Assembly: GCA_039978895.1 (NCBI GenBank)
Contig: JBDWAL010000060.1
Coordinates: 1 to 64,000, forward strand
Direction of reading: 5' to 3'
DNA from: Aliishimia sp039978895
GTDB taxonomy: Bacteria > Pseudomonadota > Alphaproteobacteria > Rhodobacterales > Rhodobacteraceae
Length of the DNA: 64,000 bases
Each line of letters opens with the position of its first letter. Positions within the stretch are counted from its first letter, which is position 1. A program made the position numbers and the translations under genes. Below are positions 25,802 to 34,145 of this stretch, in pieces. The notes under the pieces were generated by a model. That model did not search any database. It had not been told where the DNA came from and saw only the letters and a list, made by a program, of their open reading frames with translations.

Positions 25802-26848
25802 ATGACGTGCGAAGTTCCCGCCCGCATCTATCCGATGCAAAAGCCCGCCGGTCATGAAACCTCCGTGCAAAGATACTGCTCGCGCGTGAACTCCAGTGTG
25901 GATCGCATCAGGATGTTGATATTTGGATGCCAATACGCGCCAAACACACCAGAGGTGAATTCAACCTTTTTGGCGACTTTGGCAGATGTATTTTCCCATG
26001 CAGGCGCCCCTTTACACCATGATCAGGCGGTTTTTCACGATGATCAAAGGTTCCAAACCGCATTCGCCGTTTGCTATTGGCAAGACGAGGCCGCATTTGC
26101 CGCGTGGCAGTCAAAATTCGACGATTGGTGGATTGCGCAAAACCCTGCAACGATGACATCCGGGATGTGGGTTGAGAGCTTTTCGGTCCCGCCTGCCTAT
26201 CGCGAAACAGCTGCTTTCAAGGAATATCTTCGCGGGCTATCCGCCTGCCCTATGTCAAAAATCGAACCCACGGATGAAAGTGGGTATTGGGGCGCTGCCA
26301 GGGACCGGATCGACGCCTCTGCTTATGATAATTTCCAACCAGACACCCCAAGCGAGCTGTCTTTCGATCCTGATCGTGACACCTTGGGCAAACGGGTCAT
26401 CGTGGCCAATATCCCCGACAACTTATGCGTCATTCGCTCTGGTGTCACATGGCGCGATTGCGGCCCTGAACAATTGCAAAGCTATGAAGCAAATCTGAAG
26501 CCAAAGCTGGACGCAGGCATGGATTATTTGCGTGGAAATCCAGAAGAGACCGGGTGTTGCAGCTTACGTCAGGTGGTCTGCCTTAATGCCGCTGGCGAGG
26601 CACAGAAAGAGGCCTATTCACTTGGTATTTTTCGAACCCTTGGACATCTTGAAAAATGGGCACATACCCATCCAACCCATCTGGCGATCTACACCAGAGC
26701 GTTGGCAGAACGGGCAAAGTATCAAGAGAACCTGCAACTGCTGACCTATCATGAAGTCTACATTTTGAACAAAGATGTCCGGTGTGAGTATCTCAATTGC
26801 CACCCACAGACTGGTTTGCTGCCTTATTTCAAAAATAACGCAAAGTAG
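25802..26848 (+). CDS. Aldoxime dehydratase (heme-containing)
   Basis: 348-aa enzyme of the phenylacetaldoxime dehydratase family, which removes water from aldoximes to give nitriles using a ferrous heme. Family landmarks are visible: ESGYWGAARDRI, NLCVIRSGVTW, GMDYLRGNPEETGC, SLGIFRTLGHLEKWAHTHPTHLAIY with the His residues that include the heme ligand and catalytic His, and NCHPQTGLLPY near the end. AAGGAT precedes the ATG. It is divergent from the tryptophan-degrading operon and convergent with DUF4202. No nitrilase or nitrile hydratase gene is in the window, so the fate of the nitrile is open. Confidence 0.88.
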   Translation: MTCEVPARIYPMQKPAGHETSVQRYCSRVNSSVDRIRMLIFGCQYAPNTPEVNSTFLATLADVFSHAGAPLHHDQAVFHDDQRFQTAFAVCYWQDEAAFAAWQSKFDDWWIAQNPATMTSGMWVESFSVPPAYRETAAFKEYLRGLSACPMSKIEPTDESGYWGAARDRIDASAYDNFQPDTPSELSFDPDRDTLGKRVIVANIPDNLCVIRSGVTWRDCGPEQLQSYEANLKPKLDAGMDYLRGNPEETGCCSLRQVVCLNAAGEAQKEAYSLGIFRTLGHLEKWAHTHPTHLAIYTRALAERAKYQENLQLLTYHEVYILNKDVRCEYLNCHPQTGLLPYFKNNAK

Positions 26849-26864
26849 CGATCAATTCGCCTGT

Positions 26865-27452
26865 TTAGGCTGCGGATTTCACCGCATCGGCCAGCGTTTC
26901 GGGAAGATCAAATTCCTGTAACGCCCGAGCGCGCGCATCGGCCGACATTTTACGCGCGGTTTTCGACACAATGCCCAGAACTTTGTCTTCCGGATGCTTG
27001 GCAGCAAAAGGCCCAAAATACCATGTGAGGAAAACGAAACAGATCACGTCTTCCAACATTTGAACGTCCGCGTCCCTTTTTAGACCCTCTTTTCGCAACA
27101 AAACGCCGACCCGTTCACAGTCTTGGTCGTCATATCCGGCGTCTTGCATCAAGCCCGCTAACCGGTCTCCGTGTGCGCGCGCTTGGTCTTTGCGCCATGT
27201 CAGATACCCTGTGCGCCCTTCCGGGTATTGCGTGCGTTTCAACATCCAACGTTCAATATGTTGACCGCGCGCAGCGATCTTCAAAACGTCCGGCACGTCG
27301 GTTCCAAATAGTCTTTCTAATTCGGCACTCATCCGCAAACCATAAAGTTGCGCTTCGGGAACGTCGCGCCCGTCTTCGTCTTGATGCATCACGATATCCG
27401 CGGCGTTGACGGCATCTATGGAATTCAAAACGTCGGACAATTGAGAAGACAT
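26865..27452 (-). CDS. DUF4202 family protein
   Basis: 195-aa protein matching the DUF4202 pattern: VLNSIDAVNAAD at the N-terminus, LYGLRMSAELERLF, RGQHIERWMLKRTQYPEGRTGYLTWR, and RKEGLKRDADVQMLEDVICFVFLTWYF. Conserved His, Asp and Glu residues in a helical context suggest an HD-like metal-dependent hydrolase, but the function of the family is unknown. It ends 16 bp from the aldoxime dehydratase gene, on the opposite strand. Confidence 0.8.
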   Translation of the reverse strand: MSSQLSDVLNSIDAVNAADIVMHQDEDGRDVPEAQLYGLRMSAELERLFGTDVPDVLKIAARGQHIERWMLKRTQYPEGRTGYLTWRKDQARAHGDRLAGLMQDAGYDDQDCERVGVLLRKEGLKRDADVQMLEDVICFVFLTWYFGPFAAKHPEDKVLGIVSKTARKMSADARARALQEFDLPETLADAVKSAA

Positions 27453-27671
27453 GGTCAGGGCGCTCCAGAGCTTACAAGATTTGCCCTTATACTGCGACTT
27501 CCTTGCCTGAGGCGATCATTATTCCAGCAATTCTGCGCGATTGCGCCTATATTCGCGCGCCTTGCCCAACGTTACATCGATCGATGGACCAGATCAGTCC
27601 TTTCTATGCCGCGATCCCGCGGATACCATCCTCTTTCAACGTCACCTCATCCCCACAGCAAAGGCCAATAT

Positions 27672-28283
27672 ATGATTACCGTTCATCACCTGAATCGCTC
27701 GCGTTCATTGCGCATTCTTTGGCTCTTGGAAGAGCTTGATCTACCCTATGAGGTCAAACGCTATGAACGGGATGCGACCACAAACTTAGCACCGCCCGAG
27801 TTGATCAAGGTTCACCCCCTCGGCAAGTCCCCCATGATCGAAATGGACGGTATCCTTGTTACCGAATCCGCCGCAATCGTAGAGATCATTTGCGCCAAAT
27901 ACGCGCCCCACATGGTCCCTGATGTTGGAACCGAAAGCTATGTGCGCCACTTGGAGCTGATGCATTTCGCGGAAGGCTCTGCAATGACGCCGATCCTGCT
28001 GAACTTGTATGTGAGCCGCCTTGGCGAGGCAGGCGCACCGTTGCACCCACGTATTCAAGAGCAACTGCATAGCCATTTCAGCTATATGAACCAGATTTTG
28101 CGACCTTCCGGGCATTTCGTGATGGATGATCTATCCGCCGCCGACATCATGTTGAGCTTCCCCGCAGAGATTGCCGTTCGCCTGGGACGCAGCGCAGATT
28201 ACCCCGAACTTGCGTCGTTTGTTGAAAACATCCAAGCCCGCCCGGCCTATGCCCGTGCGATCCAAAAAGCGGGGGGCGACTAA
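27672..28283 (+). CDS. Glutathione S-transferase family protein
   Basis: 203-aa cytosolic GST. The thioredoxin-like N-terminal domain has HHLNRSRSLRILWLLEELDLPYEV, the cis-Pro region VHPLGKSPMIEMDG and the glutathione-binding TESAAIVE; the C-terminal helical domain has FVMDDLSAADIMLSFP. The start is ATG 27672, whereas the frame is open from 27348. Substrate not deducible. It is convergent with the OsmC gene (3-bp gap) and divergent from DUF4202. Confidence 0.87.
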   Translation: MITVHHLNRSRSLRILWLLEELDLPYEVKRYERDATTNLAPPELIKVHPLGKSPMIEMDGILVTESAAIVEIICAKYAPHMVPDVGTESYVRHLELMHFAEGSAMTPILLNLYVSRLGEAGAPLHPRIQEQLHSHFSYMNQILRPSGHFVMDDLSAADIMLSFPAEIAVRLGRSADYPELASFVENIQARPAYARAIQKAGGD

Positions 28284-28286
28284 CGC

Positions 28287-28784
28287 TTAGTCAACATCTA
28301 CAAATCCGTCAGGCGTTTTCAGGCGATGACGAATAGTGTTTTGCTGCCCTAAAGTTTGTTCGATGAAACACCCCTTTTTAGCGGCTTCAATAAGCGCCAT
28401 TTGTTCGTCTAACGGGTTTGGACTGTCCAGAAGGATATCGATGTCAAAGGACTTCGGGGCGGTTTCATATATCCGGTCCTTTGGTGTCCACTGCCACACG
28501 ATCCTACAGTCCACATCAAGGTCATCAATCTGGACCTTCATGCGTTTGGCGAACGCCCGCAATTGGGTCATAATACACCCAGTTAGACCCGCAATGAACA
28601 AAGCCAAGGGCGGCGGCGCAGAGGCATCACCGCCATGAAATGGACCTTCATCCGACGCGAGTGTGAAGGTTTCCACCATGGGCTCCAACATCTTCACGTC
28701 CAGCTCATTGCGCATTTTTCCAGTCGCTTTTCCCGAACAAGTAAAGACGACATCAACGGGGGATTTAGGTTGCTCAATGGTCAT
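28287..28784 (-). CDS. OsmC family protein
   Basis: 165-aa OsmC/Ohr-superfamily protein. The region APPPLALFIAGLTGCIMTQLRAFAKRM contains the first reactive Cys of the family; the second is in the KGCFIEQTL segment. OsmC proteins reduce organic peroxides with thiol donors, though many relatives have no tested activity. It is the last gene of the TetR-TRAP-cyclase-BKACE operon, 10 nt after the BKACE stop. Confidence 0.82.
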   Translation of the reverse strand: MTIEQPKSPVDVVFTCSGKATGKMRNELDVKMLEPMVETFTLASDEGPFHGGDASAPPPLALFIAGLTGCIMTQLRAFAKRMKVQIDDLDVDCRIVWQWTPKDRIYETAPKSFDIDILLDSPNPLDEQMALIEAAKKGCFIEQTLGQQNTIRHRLKTPDGFVDVD

Positions 28785-28794
28785 GTGGTTTGCC

Positions 28795-29724
28795 TCAAAA
28801 TGTTACGTGGTCCGCACCCTTGAGACCCAGCATCGCGCGGGCCTCATCCGGGGTCGCTATCTCATTGCCTTGTTCGCGCAAAATGCGGCTGACTTTTTCA
28901 ACTTGTTGCGCGTTTGACGTGGCCAGCTTGCCACGTTCTATGAACAGGGAATCTTCCAGCCCGACGCGTACATGCCCGCCCATCTGCGCAGACACTGCTG
29001 CTAGTTTCATTTGCGCGGCTCCTGCGCCGATCACCGACCATTGGTAATTGTCGCCAAACAGCCGATCCGCTGTGCGTTTCATAAACAATAGGTTATCGAT
29101 TTCAGCCGGGATACCGCCCAAGATACCCATCACAAACTGAATAAAGACCGGCGCTTTGAACATCCCCTGCTTCACGCAGAATGCTAGATTGTTCAAATGA
29201 CCGACGTCATAGCATTCATGTTCGAACTTCGCATGATGTGGCGCCCCACCAAGGGTCTTGGCGACCTGCCCAATATCCGCAAACGTATTGCGGAAAATCG
29301 CCCCTTCAGAGCCGCGAATATATGCCTCTTCCCAGTCAAATTTGTACGTCTTGTAACGGTCTGCCAATGGATGGCTTGCAAAATTCAGCGACCCCATATT
29401 CAGCGAGCACATCTCTGAGGAGGCGGCAATCGCTGGTGCCATGCGTTGGTCGATATCAGTCTTTAAGCTACCCCCTGTCGAAATATTGATGATGGCGTCC
29501 GTCTCCGCTTTGATACGGGGCAGAAACTCCATGAAGTGATCGGGGTTGATTGATGGTGCGCCTGTTTCGGGATCGCGCGCGTGCAGGTGCAAAATGGTGG
29601 CACCTGCTTTGGCAGCGGCAACTGACTGTTCGTAAATCTGGTCTGAGGTGTAGGGCAAAGCATCTGACATTGTGGGCGTGTGAATGGCCCCGGTTACAGC
29701 ACATGTGATAATTGTCTTTTGCAT
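28795..29724 (-). CDS. BKACE family beta-keto acid cleavage enzyme
   Basis: 309-aa TIM-barrel enzyme of the 3-keto-5-aminohexanoate cleavage (BKACE, DUF849) family, which condenses a beta-keto acid with acetyl-CoA to give acetoacetate and a new CoA ester. Zn-binding residues are seen in LHLHARD and in the C-terminal GGHVRVGLEDS; TGAIHTPTMS is the usual N-terminus. The substrate varies widely between members. Its place after TRAP transporter and cyclase genes suggests that the imported compound is converted to a beta-keto acid and split. Confidence 0.9.
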   Translation of the reverse strand: MQKTIITCAVTGAIHTPTMSDALPYTSDQIYEQSVAAAKAGATILHLHARDPETGAPSINPDHFMEFLPRIKAETDAIINISTGGSLKTDIDQRMAPAIAASSEMCSLNMGSLNFASHPLADRYKTYKFDWEEAYIRGSEGAIFRNTFADIGQVAKTLGGAPHHAKFEHECYDVGHLNNLAFCVKQGMFKAPVFIQFVMGILGGIPAEIDNLLFMKRTADRLFGDNYQWSVIGAGAAQMKLAAVSAQMGGHVRVGLEDSLFIERGKLATSNAQQVEKVSRILREQGNEIATPDEARAMLGLKGADHVTF

Positions 29725-29727
29725 GAT

Positions 29728-30504
29728 CTAACCTTCGATGATGGCGACAGCGCGCACAAACCCAGCAGAGGCTGCTTTGATCTTGAACGGGAAGCACGAC
29801 ACGGTGAAACCCGTTGCGGGCAGTTGATCCAGATTGGTCAGTTTTTCGATATGGCAGTACCCGATATCCATGCTGGCGCGGTGGCCTTCCCAGATAATGC
29901 TGGGGTCTTGTTCTTCGGCATATCGCGTTGCTGTAATCGGGAATGGCGCGTCCCAACTCCAAGCGTCGGTGCCTGTGACGCGCACGCCTTGCTCTAACAA
30001 ATGCAACGTTGCGGCGCGCCCCATGCCACACCCTTTCGCCAAATAATCCGGTTGCCCGTAACGATCACCAGCACTTGTGTTGACCACAACGATATCCAGC
30101 GGTGACAAGGTGTGTCCAATCCGTGCCAGTTCCGCGTCAACTTCCGCAGGTGTTACGATGTGCCCATCGGGCAGATGTCGGAAGTCCAGCTTCACACCGG
30201 GATTGAGACACCATTCCAGCGGAACTTCGTCGATTGTGATCGCGCGTTCACCGCCGTTCATGGTGGAGTGATGATGATACGGCGCATCCAAATGCGTGCC
30301 GTTATGGGTGTAGATCGTCAGCTTTTCCAACGCCCATCCATCACCATTGGGCAAGTCAGATGGATCAAGACCGGGGAAAAACCCCGCCATTTGTTGCGCG
30401 GTGTCCTTGTGACTGAAATACTCAATTTGCGGCAACATCACCTCCGGATCCGAGGTGATCTGCGCTTCCAAAGCGACAGACAGATCAATGATTTTGCGGC
30501 TCAT
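29728..30504 (-). CDS. Cyclase/kynurenine formamidase-like metal-dependent hydrolase
   Basis: 258-aa protein of the cyclase family (PF04199 type), which includes bacterial kynurenine formamidase KynB, isatin hydrolase and polyketide cyclase relatives. The metal motif is THNGTHLDAPYHH, with a second part GTDAWSWDAPF. The start is ATG 30504; the open frame continues to 30567 inside the DctM gene. It sits between the TRAP permease and BKACE genes. It could hydrolyse a cyclic amide or N-formylkynurenine, and thus fill the step missing from the kynurenine operon 5 kb away; the latter is inference. Confidence 0.82.
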   Translation of the reverse strand: MSRKIIDLSVALEAQITSDPEVMLPQIEYFSHKDTAQQMAGFFPGLDPSDLPNGDGWALEKLTIYTHNGTHLDAPYHHHSTMNGGERAITIDEVPLEWCLNPGVKLDFRHLPDGHIVTPAEVDAELARIGHTLSPLDIVVVNTSAGDRYGQPDYLAKGCGMGRAATLHLLEQGVRVTGTDAWSWDAPFPITATRYAEEQDPSIIWEGHRASMDIGYCHIEKLTNLDQLPATGFTVSCFPFKIKAASAGFVRAVAIIEG

Positions 30505-30520
30505 AGCGGCGTCCTTGATG

Positions 30521-31825
30521 TTAAAGCAGACCAGTTGCGATCCATGGGAAAGCGATGACGCAAGCAAGACAGATCAGCATCATCAAAGCGAAGGGCGCTG
30601 CGCCAAGGAAAATATCCTTGAGGCTGACACTGTCGTCATCCAGCGTCGATTTAATCACATAAACCGATATCCCGAACGGCGGCGTAAGCAGCCCAATTTC
30701 AATGGCGATCACCGTAACAATGCCAAACCAGACCAGATCAACGCCCATCGGGATCAAAATCGGCAGCATCAAAGGCACAAGGATCAACATGATCGATGAA
30801 CTGTCCAAAATCATGCCAAGCAGGATCACGATGCCAACATAAAGCAAAATGATCCCAAGTTGACCCAGATCAGCGGTCGCCGCCAGATCGCCAAACGCAG
30901 CAGGAAGGCCCGAAAAGGCGAGCATGCGTGAATACATTTGAGCGGCGATAATCAGAAAGCAGATCGAGGCCGTTACCAACCCTGTATCCGTCAAAACCCG
31001 CCACAAAGCAGATAGACTAAGCCGCCGTTTCACCAATCCAATCACCAAAGCCCCCATGGCGCCGATAGCCCCCGCCTCAACAGGTGTGAAAAACCCGGCG
31101 TAAATTCCGCCCAACACAGCCACGATCAAAATGGTGATTGGCAGGCCCTTGGACAGCAGTTCGCGCGATGACAAAACGGTTTCGTCTGTGCTTAGCGTTT
31201 CGCCAACAAACCCCGGTGTGAAGGTTGCCATAACCACAATTCCCACAGCGAACAGAACCGACAGCAATAGGCCGGGACCGATGCCCGCGACGAACAAATC
31301 CCCGATAGATTGTTCCGCCAGAAGGCCAAACAAGATCAGCAGCAAACTTGGTGGGATCAGCATTCCCAATACCGAACTGCCCGCAACAACTCCAACAGAG
31401 AACCGCGCAGTATAACCGTGACGGCGCATCTCGGGCACGGCGATCTTGGTGAAAACGGCAGCCGAGGCGATAGAAATCCCGGTCACAGCCGCAAAAATCG
31501 CGTTGGCCGCAACCGTGCCGACACCCAAACCGCCCTTAATCTTGCGAAACATGGAATTGGCGACGTCAAACGCGTCCCGCCCAATGCCGGATTCCGAGAC
31601 GATGAACCCCATCAATACAAACAACGGAACAACGCCGAAAAAGTAACTCCCGATGGCGTCATTGGCCGCAAGCCCAAGCATTTTGGCCGCCAAAACAGGT
31701 GAGCCTTTGATGGCCCACACCCCAAGAAACGACATCAACATCAATGCTATCGGGACGTACATCCCGACCAACACCATGACCCCCATGCCGCCCAAGGCCA
31801 TCAACCCAATGTCAAACGGCGTCAT
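30521..31825 (-). CDS. TRAP transporter large permease (DctM type)
   Basis: 434-aa inner-membrane protein with about 12 membrane segments. Typical sequence includes FFGVVPLFVLMGFIVSESG, SSVLGMLIPPSLLLILFG and GLLTPPFGISVYV. It is the ion-coupled translocation subunit of a tripartite periplasmic transporter and is encoded with its small permease (14-bp overlap) and binding protein. The substrate is likely an organic acid fed into the cyclase/BKACE steps. Confidence 0.92.
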   Translation of the reverse strand: MTPFDIGLMALGGMGVMVLVGMYVPIALMLMSFLGVWAIKGSPVLAAKMLGLAANDAIGSYFFGVVPLFVLMGFIVSESGIGRDAFDVANSMFRKIKGGLGVGTVAANAIFAAVTGISIASAAVFTKIAVPEMRRHGYTARFSVGVVAGSSVLGMLIPPSLLLILFGLLAEQSIGDLFVAGIGPGLLLSVLFAVGIVVMATFTPGFVGETLSTDETVLSSRELLSKGLPITILIVAVLGGIYAGFFTPVEAGAIGAMGALVIGLVKRRLSLSALWRVLTDTGLVTASICFLIIAAQMYSRMLAFSGLPAAFGDLAATADLGQLGIILLYVGIVILLGMILDSSSIMLILVPLMLPILIPMGVDLVWFGIVTVIAIEIGLLTPPFGISVYVIKSTLDDDSVSLKDIFLGAAPFALMMLICLACVIAFPWIATGLL

Positions 31826-32345
31826 ACAGACCTCGTGTGGATTGAAAGCGCCGTATGATCCGCGCCAAGAATTGTAGGGCCAACAACACGCTACCGATCA
31901 CAATGATCAACTTCACAGGCCATGTCGGAGCGGTGAAATCCCCAATCGCCCCAACAAAATCCGACCGCGTCCAAGCTTTGATGAAAAACGGCCATGTCGC
32001 ATAGATGATCACGCTGACCAATCCCACCGCGGCAACATCAAAGAATGTCTCTAACGCTGCCCCAAACCGCGGAAACCGGCTCGAAAATGTTGTAATCAAG
32101 GCATCGGATCGCGTCATGCGCCCCGCCTTTAGCGCTTGCGGTGCTTGCAAAAATACGATGGCGACGATGGACAAGGTGACCATTTCGGGCACGCCTGAAA
32201 TCGGCGTGCCAAACAGGTTACGCCCCAGAACATCCGCGCCGATCAAGCAGACCAGCGCAGATATCAAAAGCGATCCGCAGATGTTGGCGGCTTGTGTAAA
32301 GCCATCCAACACCCGCAAATACAAGGGATCAACCTGCGGGCTCAC
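31812..32345 (-). CDS. TRAP transporter small permease (DctQ type)
   Basis: 177-aa membrane protein with four hydrophobic segments and the DctQ-like stretch ICGSLLISALVCLIGADVLGRNLFGTPISGVPE. It couples the large permease to the periplasmic binding protein. Position between dctP and dctM homologues, with 3-nt gap and 14-bp overlap, supports the call. Confidence 0.9.
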   Translation of the reverse strand: MSPQVDPLYLRVLDGFTQAANICGSLLISALVCLIGADVLGRNLFGTPISGVPEMVTLSIVAIVFLQAPQALKAGRMTRSDALITTFSSRFPRFGAALETFFDVAAVGLVSVIIYATWPFFIKAWTRSDFVGAIGDFTAPTWPVKLIIVIGSVLLALQFLARIIRRFQSTRGLYDAV

Positions 32346-32348
32346 GGG

Positions 32349-33392
32349 TTACTCTTTGTCCCAATCGCGCAATGGCGTGGCCCCACCTGCGCGCATGCCC
32401 TCCATGTAGGTCGACAAAACATCGCTCGCCCCAAGCGTTTCAGCCCAAGTTTTGGCAGCGTTGTCCATGCCAGACGCCCAAGCCGCGCGTAGATCTTCAG
32501 GTGCATCAGTGATCGTCGCACCGTTCTCACCCATGACTTTGAACGCGGTTTCGACAGCGGCTTCAAGATTGTCGACATACCATTCGCCGGTTTCGGCTGC
32601 TGCTTCGGTTATCGCGGTTTGAACTTCATTTGGCAGGCCGCCCCACCAATCCGCGTTGGCGCAGATCGAGCCCGCGTATTGTGCACCCATGCCCGCCCGC
32701 GTGATGTTGGGCGCAACTTCAAACAGTTTGCCCGGCAATGCTGCCGACGCAAAGACGATCACGCCATCAAATACGCCTGTTTTCAATTCGTTGTAATACG
32801 TGGTCAAGTTCCCTGAGACGCCGACCGCCCCGGTGCCAGACAACCAGTTCAAAGCGGCCCCCGGCGCCCCAATTTTCTTTCCATCCAAATCCGCAAGCGA
32901 GGTCACAGGAAAGTTGCTCATCAACAGGTAATCATCAATCACAACCGGCGCACCGACATAGACGACTCCGTTATCGTCATAACTTTGCTGCATCTTGGGG
33001 TTATCGGTCTGCAACCGATCCATCACTTTGCCAACAAGTCGCACATCATCGCTGACAAACGGCGTATAATAGGTCACGTTTTGCACGCCCATTTTTGCAG
33101 GATCAAACAAGGACTGACATAAGCCCAATTCGGCCAATCCAGCTTCCACCGCTTCCAATTCTTCCCCGACCCCGGCGATGGCCCCGCCATATTGTCCGGT
33201 AAACGCCACAGAATGCCCTGAACCTTCGAGCTTGGCCGCGACAGCGGGCGTGAAGACTTCATCAAGCATTTTCACCCAACGAAAAACCGGCGGATGCCCC
33301 GCTGCGATGGTTGCGGTAAAACTGTCAGCCGTGGCCGAAATTGGCACAAGCGCGGAACATGCGAGCAAGGCCCCCTTTAAAAATTTATTCAT
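32349..33392 (-). CDS. TRAP transporter substrate-binding protein (DctP type)
   Basis: 347-aa periplasmic protein. A cleavable signal peptide is clear at 1-22 (NKFLKGALLACSALVPISATA). The mature part has the DctP-like segments FRWVKMLDEVFTPAV, GKKIGAPGAALNWL and a helix-rich C-terminus with WYVDNLEAAVETAFK. It selects the transported ligand. First structural gene after the TetR gene (15-nt gap). Ligand not identifiable from sequence. Confidence 0.9.
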   Translation of the reverse strand: MNKFLKGALLACSALVPISATADSFTATIAAGHPPVFRWVKMLDEVFTPAVAAKLEGSGHSVAFTGQYGGAIAGVGEELEAVEAGLAELGLCQSLFDPAKMGVQNVTYYTPFVSDDVRLVGKVMDRLQTDNPKMQQSYDDNGVVYVGAPVVIDDYLLMSNFPVTSLADLDGKKIGAPGAALNWLSGTGAVGVSGNLTTYYNELKTGVFDGVIVFASAALPGKLFEVAPNITRAGMGAQYAGSICANADWWGGLPNEVQTAITEAAAETGEWYVDNLEAAVETAFKVMGENGATITDAPEDLRAAWASGMDNAAKTWAETLGASDVLSTYMEGMRAGGATPLRDWDKE

Positions 33393-33407
33393 AGTATCCT
33401 CCCTAGT

Positions 33408-34070
33408 TTATGATGTTGCGGCCTCTTTCACGGACCTGTCCAAAATCGCTTCCACGCCTCCCCGCGCGAAAAGGATCAAATTGCTAAGTCTTTCTTCGGT
33501 TTCCATCTCATCGGCCCGGTTCATCAAGCTTTCCACCCGTCCATCGCGTCCGATGAAGGACACTAAAACACCCAGTGACATGACATAGCAAAGCCCGGCG
33601 GTGCTTGGATCCTGTGCGTGCAAGATTTTGCCAAACGCATCCACGAAAAGCCGCGCTGTAGGATCGTAAAACTTCTTCACCAGCGCTTGTTCGCGTTCTC
33701 GTCCAATGATGAGCCCGCTAAAAATTCGGGCATAAGCGGCCTCCCCGCCAGACGGTCCAAGCGGTGGGCGAAACATCGCTTCCAAAACATGATCAAGCGC
33801 ATCCTCTCGGGTGAAGTCCACACGCGACAACAAGGCCCTGCGTTCTTCGTTGATCTTCGTAGACCGCCGTCCGATCACTTCCTCATAAAGGCGGTCTTTG
33901 GTGCCAAAGTGATAATGCAAAAGCCCCTGCGACACCCCGGCCCGAACAGAGATCGCCTTCATACCAACACCGTCAAACCCGCGCTCTGCAAACTCAAGTT
34001 CGGCCGCAGTCAAGATGCGGTCCATGGTTTCAGTTTGACGCTCTGAATCAGTGTTGGCATGTGCGGTCAT
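33408..34070 (-). CDS. TetR family transcriptional regulator
   Basis: 220-aa repressor. The N-terminal helix-turn-helix is MDRILTAAELEFAERGFDGVGMKAISVRAGVSQGLLHYHFGTKDRLYEEV in family pattern (helix 3 around LLHYHFGTK). The C-terminal ligand domain is variable. It heads the TRAP-cyclase-BKACE-OsmC operon. An 18-bp perfect palindrome 17 bp upstream of its start is a very likely operator, so it probably represses itself and the whole operon. Confidence 0.9.
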   Translation of the reverse strand: MTAHANTDSERQTETMDRILTAAELEFAERGFDGVGMKAISVRAGVSQGLLHYHFGTKDRLYEEVIGRRSTKINEERRALLSRVDFTREDALDHVLEAMFRPPLGPSGGEAAYARIFSGLIIGREREQALVKKFYDPTARLFVDAFGKILHAQDPSTAGLCYVMSLGVLVSFIGRDGRVESLMNRADEMETEERLSNLILFARGGVEAILDRSVKEAATS

Positions 34071-34087
34071 TTGATTATCTTAATTCC

Positions 34088-34105
34088 TGACTGATCGATC
34101 AGTCA
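34088..34105. promoter_or_regulatory. Perfect 18-bp palindrome, likely TetR operator
   Basis: TGACTGATCGATCAGTCA reads the same on both strands and lies immediately upstream of the TetR gene start. Length, symmetry and the TGACTGA...TCAGTCA arms are typical of TetR-family operators. The TetR-TRAP-BKACE operon would be controlled from here. Confidence 0.75.
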
Positions 34106-34145
34106 ACATTTTTAACTCAACGTCTCTTTGTTCAAGTTCTGCCCG

